From assembly GCF_905220975.1 (NCBI RefSeq), contig NZ_CAJNBK010000004.1:337209-401208 (forward strand): 64,000 nucleotides of DNA, in the 5' to 3' direction. Made by a program: the position numbers and the translations under genes. The notes under the pieces were generated by a model. It was given only the letters and a program-made list of their open reading frames with translations. It did not search any database and had not been told where the DNA came from. Source of the stretch: Paraburkholderia haematera. Its GTDB lineage: Bacteria > Pseudomonadota > Gammaproteobacteria > Burkholderiales > Burkholderiaceae. Positions 42,703 to 50,871 of this stretch are shown one piece after another. Every line of letters starts with the position of its first letter. Position 1 is the stretch's first letter.

Positions 42703-45522
42703 ATGTTGAACAAGACCTATAAGACTGTTTGGAATAGAACGACCCGTACGTATGTTGCTGCGTCGGAGGTGGCGAAGAGCCGTGGCGCTAAGGGTGCGTC
42801 GGCATGCAGTGCGCTGGTGGCTGCCGGCGCGGGGTTGTTGGGTGTGTTGGCGGTTTCGCTGCCGGCTGAAGCGGCGGAGTGCGGGACAAGCAACGGCGAT
42901 TGCGTTGCGGTGGATGGAACGTTGCACCTCGTTTCCGCGCTAAACAGCAACACCTCGGATAAATCTCTCAATGCGATCATGAACGCGACTGCCGGGTCCG
43001 ATTCGGGTTTGCTGACGGCGCTCCAGCGGCCACTTGCCGCCACGGTGACCCGTTCCGGACTATTGGGTGCTGGCGCTGAGGTTCAAGCCGACGAGGTGCC
43101 GGTCACGCAGTACATTGCCGTCAGTCCGGTCATCACGCCCGGCCTGACGACAACCGCCTTGTATGGAGAGAACGCAATGGCGGTCGGCGTTGGCGCGACA
43201 GCGTTGGGCGACGGTTCGCTGGCGGTCGGCGCGGGCTCGGGAGCATCGCGGAATGCCGCCACAGCGGTAGGCTCAGGGGCGGCGGCGCTGGCATTGAATT
43301 CAACGGTGGTCGGGGCCGGCGCGACTACCAATAGTATCGCCGAGAACGGCGTAGCGATTGGCTATCTCGCGAAGGCACAGAATGCCAATGCCTTGGCCAT
43401 TGGTACGAACGTCCAGACTAATGCGGAAGACTCGATCGCCGCCGGTAGCGGCGCGTTTATAGGGAAGGAGGCAGCAAAAGCGATTGCGTTCGGTTCCGGC
43501 GCGAGCGTCAGCGCCGCGGGTTCCGTGGCGTTGGGGGCTGATTCCACCGCTGATCAGGCTAATGTGGTCTCCGTGGGCAGCGGCAGCTTGCAGCGCCGGA
43601 TCATCAATGTCGCCGCCGGTACCCAGAACAATGACGTCGTGAATGTCTCGCAACTGAAAGGCGCGATAGCCGCGATCGGTGGCGGTGCGTCCGTTGCCTC
43701 AGACGGGGCGATCACGAGACCGGCATACAGGATAGGTGGTGCGACTTATAACGACGTCGGCTCGGCGCTGTACGCTTTGGCGGTTACCGGCGAAGCCGCG
43801 ACCGCCGACTCGGTTCAGTACGATTCGACCTCGCACGACACGGTGACATTGGGCAACGCCGGCACCGCCGTTCAGCTCACCAACGTGCGCGCTGCGGCGC
43901 TCGCCGCAGACAGCTCGGACGCCGTGAACGGCTCGCAACTGTTCGCGACCAACCAGGCGGTGGCGCAGAACACCAGCGATATCGCCGCCAATACGACCGG
44001 CATCACGAACCTCGATCAGCGCGTCACGAATAACACGACCCAGATCACCAACCTCGATCGGCGCACCACCACCATCGAAGGAGACGTGACCAACATCACG
44101 AATCAGATCACGAATGGCGAGATCGGCCTTGTCCAGCAAGATCAGGTAACGCGCAATCTCACCGTCGCCAAAGACACCGACGGCGCCAGCGTCGATTTCA
44201 CCGGCACCGGCGGCGCGCGCGAACTGACTGGGATCGCGGCGGGCACGACGGATACGTCCGCTGTCAATCTCGGCCAGCTCAAGCCGGTGGTGTCGGCGCT
44301 CGGCGGCGGCGCGCAGATCAACGCCGACGGCACGGTAACCAGTCCCACTTACCATGTGCAGGGGGCCACGCAAACCACAGTCGGCGATGCGCTCGGCTCG
44401 CTCGACAGCGGGCTTACCACGTTGCAGCAGAGCATGGAGATCGGCGGCATCGGCATCGTCACGCAAGATCCGGTGTCGCGCATCATCAACATCGGCGCGA
44501 CCACGGACGGCAGTCTGATCAACGTAGCCGGCACGGCGGGCAATCGAGTGATCACCGGCGTAGCATCCGGCGCGGTCAACGCCGCGAGCACGGATGCGAT
44601 CAACGGTTCGCAACTCTATTCGCATGCGGCAAGCACCGCGGTGGCGCTCGGTGGCGGCTCGACGGTCAACCAGGACGGTTCTGTGACGGCGCCGTCGTAC
44701 AGCGTAGGCGGCACGGTCGTGAACAACGTCGGCAGCGCGATTACCAATCTGGATGGTCGCGTGACGCAGAACACCAGCGACATCGCGGGCTTGCAAACCA
44801 CGATCGGCACCATGAGCGGCACCGTGGCGAACGCTGTCCAGTACGACAGTTCCGCGCACAACAAGGTCACGCTCGGCGGCACGGCAGCCAATGCGCCGAA
44901 GGTCACGCTCACCAACCTGCAGGCGGGCGACATATCGGCCACCAGTTCCGATGCGGTCACCGGTGCGCAACTCTGGGATACCAATCAGCAGATTGGCAAC
45001 CTCACTCAATCCGTGAAGAACAGCCAGGTCACCGGCAGTTCATACGTCGCCGTCAACAGCTCAGGCAATGCGGCGCAGGCGATCGGCAACGGTACGGTGG
45101 CGATCGGCGGCGGCGCAACAGCGAGTGCGCCGAACTCGGTGGCGATCGGCGAAGGCTCGGTTGCCGATCTGTCGAACACGGTGTCGGTCGGTTCGAGCGG
45201 TAACGAGCGCCGCATCACCAACGTAGCAGCGGGACAGGCGCCTGGCGACGCCGTGAACATGCAGCAATTCCAGGGCGGCATGAACGAGATGGCGCGCAAT
45301 GCGTATTCGGGCACAGCGTCGGCTATTGCGTTGACGATGATTCCCGAGGTCGATGCGAACAAGAATCTCGCGATCGGTGTCGGAACGGCCGGCTATAAGG
45401 GCTATCAGGCGGTGGCAGTGGGTCTGTCGGCCCGTGTCACTCAGAGCATCAAGGTGAAGCTCGGTGCGGGCATCAGTTCTGCCACGACGACAGTCGGCGC
45501 CGGTGCGGCGTACCAGTGGTAG
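42703..45522 (+). CDS. YadA-like trimeric autotransporter adhesin
   Basis: This ~939-residue surface adhesin is anchored by a trimeric barrel. The extended signal peptide region begins NKTYKTVWNRTTRTYVAASE and is followed by a hydrophobic core ending PAEAA. The head carries many Hep/Hag-type repeats (AVGVGATALGDGS, VAIGYLAKA, SVALGADSTA). Neck motifs (RIINVAAG, VNVSQLKG) and a coiled coil (NTSDIAANTTGITNLDQRV) alternate. The C-terminal anchor ends VGAGAAYQW. Shine-Dalgarno GGGAGGA abuts ATG 42703. TTG 42706, three bases on, gives better spacing and the usual MNKTYK start, so the true start may be TTG. Confidence 0.9.
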   Translation: MLNKTYKTVWNRTTRTYVAASEVAKSRGAKGASACSALVAAGAGLLGVLAVSLPAEAAECGTSNGDCVAVDGTLHLVSALNSNTSDKSLNAIMNATAGSDSGLLTALQRPLAATVTRSGLLGAGAEVQADEVPVTQYIAVSPVITPGLTTTALYGENAMAVGVGATALGDGSLAVGAGSGASRNAATAVGSGAAALALNSTVVGAGATTNSIAENGVAIGYLAKAQNANALAIGTNVQTNAEDSIAAGSGAFIGKEAAKAIAFGSGASVSAAGSVALGADSTADQANVVSVGSGSLQRRIINVAAGTQNNDVVNVSQLKGAIAAIGGGASVASDGAITRPAYRIGGATYNDVGSALYALAVTGEAATADSVQYDSTSHDTVTLGNAGTAVQLTNVRAAALAADSSDAVNGSQLFATNQAVAQNTSDIAANTTGITNLDQRVTNNTTQITNLDRRTTTIEGDVTNITNQITNGEIGLVQQDQVTRNLTVAKDTDGASVDFTGTGGARELTGIAAGTTDTSAVNLGQLKPVVSALGGGAQINADGTVTSPTYHVQGATQTTVGDALGSLDSGLTTLQQSMEIGGIGIVTQDPVSRIINIGATTDGSLINVAGTAGNRVITGVASGAVNAASTDAINGSQLYSHAASTAVALGGGSTVNQDGSVTAPSYSVGGTVVNNVGSAITNLDGRVTQNTSDIAGLQTTIGTMSGTVANAVQYDSSAHNKVTLGGTAANAPKVTLTNLQAGDISATSSDAVTGAQLWDTNQQIGNLTQSVKNSQVTGSSYVAVNSSGNAAQAIGNGTVAIGGGATASAPNSVAIGEGSVADLSNTVSVGSSGNERRITNVAAGQAPGDAVNMQQFQGGMNEMARNAYSGTASAIALTMIPEVDANKNLAIGVGTAGYKGYQAVAVGLSARVTQSIKVKLGAGISSATTTVGAGAAYQW

Positions 45523-45552
45523 CCGGAGAGGGAGGCTAGGAAAAGACGGCAA

Positions 45553-45587
45553 GGAGAACACGCGCGGCTTGCGCGCACGTGTTCTCC
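45553..45587 (+). terminator. Hairpin terminator after the adhesin gene
   Basis: GGAGAACACG pairs with CGTGTTCTCC, and further CGCG pairing is possible inside the loop. It lies 30 bases after the adhesin stop. The following bases are only moderately T-rich. Confidence 0.7.
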
Positions 45588-45596
45588 CGCTTGTCT

Positions 45597-45628
45597 GACA
45601 CCCTGCACGTTCGATCGTGCGGGGTGTC
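45597..45628. terminator. Second hairpin between convergent adhesin and transporter genes
   Basis: GACACCCTGCACG pairs with CGTGCGGGGTGTC with one mismatch around a TTCGAT loop. It lies ten bases from the stop of the convergent small-subunit gene and may end both transcripts. Confidence 0.65.
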
Positions 45629-45637
45629 GTTCAACAC

Positions 45638-45766
45638 TTACTTGAACAGCTTCATCGCTTGCGCGAGCGTATTGATTACGCCCCATGCCAGCGGTAGCGT
45701 CACATACAGCCAGAAGACAGCGAGCTTGACCTTGTTGGTCGGATGAACGGCTTGAATGGTCGACAT
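45638..45766 (-). CDS. MFS transporter small subunit (42 aa)
   Basis: A 42-residue protein reads MSTIQAVHPTNKVKLAVFWL, then YVTLPLAWGVINTLAQAMKL, ending FK. It has one membrane helix (about 14-34) with charged ends. AAGGAGACTCGC precedes the ATG, and this Shine-Dalgarno overlaps the stop of the OFA transporter gene just upstream, so translation is coupled. Such small single-helix proteins are known partners of oxalate/formate-type MFS transporters in proteobacteria. It is short and easily missed. The coding call rests on start signals, coupling and the helix. Confidence 0.8.
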   Translation of the reverse strand: MSTIQAVHPTNKVKLAVFWLYVTLPLAWGVINTLAQAMKLFK

Positions 45767-45776
45767 GCGAGTCTCC

Positions 45777-47180
45777 TTAGGCGCCTTTAGCGAGTTGTGC
45801 GTCAGTCATGTGGTGCTTGTCGTCGACACGCTTGACCAGCAGGTTGCAGACGAAGCCGATCACCAGCAGCACAACCATAATGTGGATCGTCATCGTGTAG
45901 GCATCCGCCTTTGCCACGCCGTGCGCCACTTCATACGCGCGGATGTAATTCACCAGCACGGGACCCGCAACGCCAGCCGCGGCCCAGGCGGTCAGCAGGC
46001 GGCCGTGAATGCCGCCGACGAACGCCGTGCCGAACATGTCCGCGAGATACGCGGGCACCGTCGAGAAGCCACCGCCGTACATCGACAGAATCACGCAGTA
46101 CGCGAGCACGAACAGGGCGATCTGGCCGGAAGCCGCGAAGCCGGGCACGAGGTAGTACAGCACGGCACCGAGCGCGAAGAAGATGAAGTAGGTGTTCTTG
46201 CGGCCGATCCAATCCGAAGCCGAGGCCCACACGAAGCGGCCGCCCATATTGAACAGCGACAGCAGGCCGACGAAACCGGCGGCCGCGGCAGCCGTCACGG
46301 TGTCCTTGAAGCTCTCCTGAATCATCACCGAAGCCTGGCCGAGAATGCCGATGCCGGCCGTCACGTTCAGAAACAGCACCAGCCAGATCAGATAGAACTG
46401 CGGTGTCTTCAACGCCTGATCGATATGCACGTGGTTACGCGAAATCATTTTCTTCTGATTGGTCGCGGGCGGCGTCCAGCCGGCCGGCTTCCAGTCTGCC
46501 GGCGGTACGCGAATCGCGAGCGCGCCGATCGACATCGAGATGAAGTACGCAATGCCGAGCACGACGAAGGTCTCGGCCACGCCGATGCTGGTGGCGCTGC
46601 GGAAGTGGTTCATCAACGCCACCGACAAAGGTGCGGCAATCATCGCGCCGCCGCCGAAGCCCATGATCGCCATGCCGGTTGCCATGCCGCGACGGTCCGG
46701 GAACCAGCGGATCAACGTCGACACCGGCGACACGTAACCGAGGCCGAGTCCGATCCCGCCGATCACGCCATAGCCGAGATAGAGCAGCGCGATCTGATGC
46801 AGATGCACGCCGAGCGCGGAGACGAGGAAACCGCCGCCGAAGCAGCACGCGGCGGTGAACATCGTGCGGCGCGGGCCGACATGTTCGAGCCACTTGCCGG
46901 CAAATGCCGCCGACAAACCCAGGAACACGATCGCCAGCGAAAAGATCCAGCCGAGCGAGGTCAGCGACCAGTCGTCAGCGGTGGATTGCGTAATGCCGAT
47001 GACCTTGGTCAGCGGACCGTTGAATACGGAGAAGGCGTACGCCTGGCCGATACAGAGGTGAACCGCGAGGGCCGCGGGCGGAACCATCCAGCGCGAGAAC
47101 CCCGGTTTCGCAATGGTGGCCTGTTTGGAAAAGAATGGGGCAGAGCCTGAATTCCCGCTCGGCTCGGTGATGCTACTCAT
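45777..47180 (-). CDS. OFA-family MFS transporter (oxalate/formate antiporter-like)
   Basis: This 467-residue, 12-helix MFS protein of the OFA family has WMVPPAALAVHLCIGQAYAF in helix 1, IRWFPDRRGMATGMAIMGFG after helix 4, and a cytoplasmic loop near 225-245. It starts with ~30 soluble residues. It likely exchanges small carboxylates such as oxalate, formate or related acids. The 42-aa small-subunit gene follows directly. A second OFA transporter lies at 55349. The substrate is unknown; the key OxlT-type lysine/arginine pair was not identified here as clearly as in the second copy. Confidence 0.83.
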   Translation of the reverse strand: MSSITEPSGNSGSAPFFSKQATIAKPGFSRWMVPPAALAVHLCIGQAYAFSVFNGPLTKVIGITQSTADDWSLTSLGWIFSLAIVFLGLSAAFAGKWLEHVGPRRTMFTAACCFGGGFLVSALGVHLHQIALLYLGYGVIGGIGLGLGYVSPVSTLIRWFPDRRGMATGMAIMGFGGGAMIAAPLSVALMNHFRSATSIGVAETFVVLGIAYFISMSIGALAIRVPPADWKPAGWTPPATNQKKMISRNHVHIDQALKTPQFYLIWLVLFLNVTAGIGILGQASVMIQESFKDTVTAAAAAGFVGLLSLFNMGGRFVWASASDWIGRKNTYFIFFALGAVLYYLVPGFAASGQIALFVLAYCVILSMYGGGFSTVPAYLADMFGTAFVGGIHGRLLTAWAAAGVAGPVLVNYIRAYEVAHGVAKADAYTMTIHIMVVLLVIGFVCNLLVKRVDDKHHMTDAQLAKGA

Positions 47181-47698
47181 GGTCGGTCTCCGGTGACGAA
47201 TGCTTTGTTATCGGCGTTTCATACACAATGCTTTAGTGTCGCGGCGTAAAAATTGCACGTCCACGCGCCGTCAATATATGTATTTCAATTGCATATAAAG
47301 TGCGCCGATTCGATGTGGAAGCGGCTTCGCCGAACGATAGGATGCGAATTGGGTCTTTGCAATATGAGATGTAAATACATAAGTCATTATCCGTATGAAA
47401 TGGGGCCGTAATTTTTAGAAATGCGGCAGCGCGACATGAAGACCCGGAATGGACTACCGAATTCTGGGAACGTTGGACGCCGGAATCGGCAAAAAGGCGC
47501 GCGTTGAGAGGAGCGCGGGAGTTGGGGCGGCGGGAAATGAGAACGCCGGGAACGCCGCGGGCCAGCACGAGCAGTAGCAGGCTGACGAACGCGGCTTGAA
47601 TGACAGAACGACCAACGGGAAATCCATCGCCCGAAAACAAACGGGCCGGCATTGGCACCTTCGCCAAGCCGGCCCGTCGCAACAATCCTCAGCGAAAA
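47181..47698. other. Intergenic region between two transporter genes
   Basis: These 518 bases include an AT-rich stretch around 47270-47400 (TATATGTATTTCAATTGCATATAA, with a TATATG/CATATA inverted repeat) that probably holds the promoter of the OFA transporter gene on the - strand. The terminator of the MHS gene is at 47641-47677. A 150-aa frame on the - strand here has no family features. Confidence 0.6.
47641..47677 (-). terminator. Rho-independent terminator after the MHS transporter
   Basis: ACGGGCCGGC (47641-47650) pairs with GCCGGCCCGT (47668-47677). On the - strand the hairpin is followed by TTTGTTTTC. It lies about 20 bases after the stop of the transporter gene. Confidence 0.85.
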
Positions 47699-49027
47699 TC
47701 AGGCGACCGTGCGCCCGGTCTTCATCTTCGCTGCCACCAGCACCGAGATCAGGCAGCCGATCGCCAGATACGCCGCCACCGGATGCCAGGAGCCGCCGGC
47801 AAAGCTGACCAGCGCCACCGCGATAAACGGCGTGAAGCCGCCGCCGACCACGCTCGCCACCTGATAACCGACGCCCGCGCCGCTATAGCGGTACTCGGTG
47901 CCGAACAGTTCGGTGAACATCGGTTGCTGCACGCTCACGACCATGTCGTGGGCAACGTTGGCGAGCATGACGGCGAAGATCACGATCCACACCGTCGAGC
48001 GGGCTTCGAGCGCGAGAAAGAACGGCACTGCGCTGAACATACCGATCAGCGCACCGATGATATACACGCGCCGACGGCCGAAACGGTCCGCAAGCCAGGC
48101 AAAGCAGGGAATTGTCACGCAGCTCACCGCGCCCACCAGCAGGCCGATCGAGAGGAAGAACTCGCGCGGCATGTGCAGATTGGCCGTCGAGTAGTTCAGG
48201 GCGAACGCCGTCACGATATACATCGTGAACAGCTCGGCAAGCCGCAGCGCGATGATCAGCAGGAACGCCTTGGGGTGCTTCAGCAATGCCTCGACGATCG
48301 GCAACCGTACGCTGCGTTCGCCGTGCTCGCCGACCTTCTCGACGAACTCCTTCGATTCTTCCATGCTCGAGCGGATCCACAGCGCAATCAGCACCAGCAC
48401 CACACTGAACAGGAAGGGCAGACGCCAGCCCCAACTCAGGAACGACGCGTTGTCCATCGAGCGGCTGATGATCGCGACCAGCCCGGTCGAGAGCACGAGA
48501 CCCACCCCATAGCCGACCTGCACGCCACTGCTGTAGAACGCCTTTTTCTTCTCCGGCGCGCTTTCCACCGCCATCAGCGCCGCACCACCCCATTCGCCGC
48601 CGACCGCGAAGCCCTGGATCGCGCGCAACGTCACGAGCAGCACCGGCGCCCACCAGCCGATGCTGGAGAAGGCCGGCAGCAGGCCGATCGCCGCAGTGGA
48701 GAGGCCCATCATCATCACCGTGAGGACCAGCATGCGCTTGCGTCCGAGCCGGTCGCCGTAGTGGCCGAACACGAAACCGCCGAGCGGCCGGAACAGAAAG
48801 CCGACGCCGAACGTCGCGAAGGCGGCGAGCGTGCCCATCGCCGGGCTGACCTTCGGGAAGAATTCGGCGTTGAAGACGAGCGCGGCGACAATGCCGTACA
48901 GCAGAAAGTCGTACCAGTCGACCACGGCGCCGACGAAGCTGCCAAGCGCCGCTTTACGTGCCCGGCTGCGCGCCGTGCGGTTGTCGGCCAAGGTCGTTTT
49001 CGGCGCATTTGGGACGGTGGTACTCAT
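47699..49027 (-). CDS. MHS-family MFS metabolite:proton symporter
   Basis: This 442-residue, 12-helix MFS transporter has the metabolite:H+ symporter (MHS) signatures: AVVDWYDFLLYGIVAALVFN in helix 1, FGHYGDRLGRKRMLVLT (loop 2-3) and GFAVGGEWGGAALMAVE in helix 4/5. Family members import carboxylates such as shikimate, alpha-ketoglutarate or citrate. ATG 49027 follows AAGGAGACATCGTG; the frame extends 60 codons upstream without membrane or family features. A GntR regulator is divergent upstream and may control it. Confidence 0.84.
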   Translation of the reverse strand: MSTTVPNAPKTTLADNRTARSRARKAALGSFVGAVVDWYDFLLYGIVAALVFNAEFFPKVSPAMGTLAAFATFGVGFLFRPLGGFVFGHYGDRLGRKRMLVLTVMMMGLSTAAIGLLPAFSSIGWWAPVLLVTLRAIQGFAVGGEWGGAALMAVESAPEKKKAFYSSGVQVGYGVGLVLSTGLVAIISRSMDNASFLSWGWRLPFLFSVVLVLIALWIRSSMEESKEFVEKVGEHGERSVRLPIVEALLKHPKAFLLIIALRLAELFTMYIVTAFALNYSTANLHMPREFFLSIGLLVGAVSCVTIPCFAWLADRFGRRRVYIIGALIGMFSAVPFFLALEARSTVWIVIFAVMLANVAHDMVVSVQQPMFTELFGTEYRYSGAGVGYQVASVVGGGFTPFIAVALVSFAGGSWHPVAAYLAIGCLISVLVAAKMKTGRTVA

Positions 49028-49404
49028 CACGATGTCTCCTTCAAATTCTCGGGGTACTGTCTGGAGGCGCGCGGCAGCGGCGGGGCAGATGCGGGCAGTG
49101 GCCGCTGCGGGTCCATGACAGGATTCCCGAAGGTTAATGATGGGACGCCGTTCCCACAATCCGCATTCAGGTGAAATTGCGCGATCATCGAACGCCGCCG
49201 CGCGCATAGCGCGCGTTTTGCGCGTTTACACCGAGCTTCATCGGTTTGAGCGAGCAGAGGAACCGTCCGCAGGCTGCTCGTGCTACCTTGAGCATGCAAT
49301 CCTAAAAACAACATCGACTGATATACTACATACGGAATATTGATTTTTGCGGCGTTGCAGCATATGATTGAGTCATCTGTTCACTCAATCATTCGGAGTT
49401 GCAA
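49028..49404. promoter_or_regulatory. Divergent regulatory region with a 10-bp inverted repeat
   Basis: No gene is seen in these 377 bases. The right part is AT-rich (about 49300-49400, including GATATACTACATACGG). ATGATTGAGT (49364-49373) is an exact inverted repeat of ACTCAATCAT (49383-49392) with a 9-base spacer, 12 bases before a start codon. It is a good operator candidate. Confidence 0.6.
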
Positions 49405-49629
49405 ATGGAATTTGTTCCTCTCGCGCTGCTTGCCGTTGCTGTTGTGGGTTTAGGCTCAGCCGCCACCATCCTGTTGACCCGCTGGATCTCGCAACCGGTT
49501 GCGCAGTTTGCAGCGCAACACGGCCGGTTCGTCGGCCTGGGCGAGCAAGACGGCGGAATGGCTGCGGCGGCGCCGTATCGTGCGCATGTTCAACCAGAGG
49601 CGATGCATGTCGTCAGAACTTCAAACTGA
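49405..49629 (+). CDS. Small membrane protein, hypothetical
   Basis: This 74-residue protein starts with a hydrophobic helix (FVPLALLAVAVVGLGSAATI) and then a basic-polar tail; I recognise no family. The ATG follows CGGAG by six bases and sits right behind a 10-base inverted repeat, so expression is plausible. Its last 23 bases overlap the gntR start. The tail has no conserved look, so only the first ~35 residues are convincing. It may instead be a leader ORF for gntR. Confidence 0.4.
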   Translation: MEFVPLALLAVAVVGLGSAATILLTRWISQPVAQFAAQHGRFVGLGEQDGGMAAAAPYRAHVQPEAMHVVRTSN

Positions 49630-50326
49630 AGCAGTGGCCACACCCCTGACGCTGTCGTTGCAGCCGATCAGCGTGAGCGCGAGCTTGCGCGATCAGGCCT
49701 ACGCCATGCTTCGCCAGGCCATTGCCGACGCGGATATCTATCGGACCCGTGAAGAAATCCGCCTGGACGAGCGCGTACTGAGCGAATCGCTGGGCGTGAG
49801 CCGCACGCCGGTGCGGGAGGCGATGACGCTGCTGGAGCAGGAAGGTTTTCTGCGCATGGTGCCGCGGCGCGGCATTTACATCGTGCGCAAGAGCAAGCGT
49901 GAAATCGTCGAAATGATCCAGATGTGGGCCGCGCTCGAAAGCATGGCGGCGCGTCTTGCCACGCTGCACGCCACGGACGAGGAAATCGCCCGCCTGCGCC
50001 ACATGTTTGACCATTTCCGCGACGCCACGCCGGCGGAGCACATCGCCGAGTATTCGGACGCCAACATCGCGTTTCATCAGGCGATCGTTGAGTTGTCGAA
50101 GTCGCAGATCATTCTCGACACGATCAAGAACATCTTTATCCACGTGCGGGCGATTCGCCGCATGACCATTTCGCAAAGCGACCGCGCGTCGCGTTCGATT
50201 GTCGACCACCTGCGCATTATCGAGGCGTTGGAGCAGCGCGATACCGAACTGGCTGAGCGGCTGACGCGTCAGCATTCGCTCGACCTGGCGGCGTTTGTCG
50301 AGGCGAATTGCGATTTTCTGGATTGA
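49607..50326 (+). CDS. GntR-family regulator (FadR/FCD subfamily)
   Basis: This 239-residue regulator has an N-terminal winged HTH (SESLGVSRTPVREAMTLLEQ, about 60-79; RMVPRRGIYI after it) and an FCD all-helical ligand domain with the metal-type residues in EYSDANIAFHQAIVELS and RSIVDHLRIIEAL. Such proteins usually sense carboxylic acids. ATG 49607 follows CAGAGG by seven bases. It is divergent from the MHS transporter and upstream of formyl-CoA transferase, in whose leader two identical palindromic 16-mers occur. Control of one or both is likely but inferred. Confidence 0.85.
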   Translation: MSSELQTEAVATPLTLSLQPISVSASLRDQAYAMLRQAIADADIYRTREEIRLDERVLSESLGVSRTPVREAMTLLEQEGFLRMVPRRGIYIVRKSKREIVEMIQMWAALESMAARLATLHATDEEIARLRHMFDHFRDATPAEHIAEYSDANIAFHQAIVELSKSQIILDTIKNIFIHVRAIRRMTISQSDRASRSIVDHLRIIEALEQRDTELAERLTRQHSLDLAAFVEANCDFLD

Positions 50327-50364
50327 CGGCGGGTTAGGCGCCGGATTGGCGCTATGGATCGAAG

Positions 50365-50403
50365 AGGCCTGCGGTGAGGACATCACCGCAGGCCTTTTTG
50401 TTT
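50365..50403 (+). terminator. Strong Rho-independent terminator after gntR
   Basis: AGGCCTGCGGTGA pairs perfectly with TCACCGCAGGCCT around five bases and is followed by TTTTTGTTT. Confidence 0.92.
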
Positions 50404-50590
50404 CTCTGACCTGCATGCGGCAGGGGAGGTCAGCCAGCACATGGCGCCGCCACGCCGCGCCACCAGAATCGTCTCCCCAATGCCGCGTTTAGCCGGCGTC
50501 TTCTGTCCCTGTCCGTGTTCATCGTCTCCCCGTTTGGACGCCGTCAACTTGCAGTACGGGTTAAGCCCTGCTTGACGCTCCGTGAAATAT

Positions 50591-50606
50591 GGTATGTGAT
50601 ATATCA
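50591..50606 (+). promoter_or_regulatory. Operator-like palindrome, copy 1
   Basis: GGTATGTGATATATCA contains the palindrome TGATATATCA. The identical 16-mer occurs in opposite orientation at 50753-50768. Likely target of the adjacent GntR regulator; binding is inferred. Confidence 0.6.
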
Positions 50607-50752
50607 AAGAGGCGGAAATGCACAGCGACTCAGTGTTTTCCCTCGGATCAAGAGCACGTGCGTGGTGTTATTTCGCTGCAATGTAGGCCAGGCAAGCATT
50701 CAACACGAAAACCCCGGAACAGCCGTATCTTGAAATCGATCTTGATTGAATG

Positions 50753-50768
50753 TGATATATCACATACC
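50753..50768 (-). promoter_or_regulatory. Operator-like palindrome, copy 2
   Basis: On the - strand this reads GGTATGTGATATATCA, exactly copy 1. Here the palindrome extends to ATGTGATATATCACAT (50750-50765). It lies about 105 bases before the CoA-transferase start. Confidence 0.62.
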
Positions 50769-50871
50769 GTATGTATCGAGGCTACCCAGGCATCCACGCG
50801 AGTGGACGTTATCGAAGCGGGCGCGTCGGTCAATAACCGCTGCACAAAACTGACTGATCAGGAGACATGAC

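Larger units (their letters stand above)
50327..50871. other. Leader region of the CoA-transferase gene
   Basis: These 545 bases contain no supported gene. They hold the gntR terminator (50365-50403), two operator-like 16-mers in opposite orientation (50591-50606 and 50753-50768) and AT-rich promoter-like DNA between about 50580 and 50780. Confidence 0.65.

Noticed and set aside
47233..47685. 150-codon - strand frame between the transporters
   Set aside because: Crosses the MHS terminator and an AT-rich promoter region, and has no recognisable domain.
47600..49174. 524-codon + strand frame opposite the MHS transporter
   Set aside because: Antisense of a clear 12-helix transporter; His/Arg/Asp-rich composition typical of shadows.
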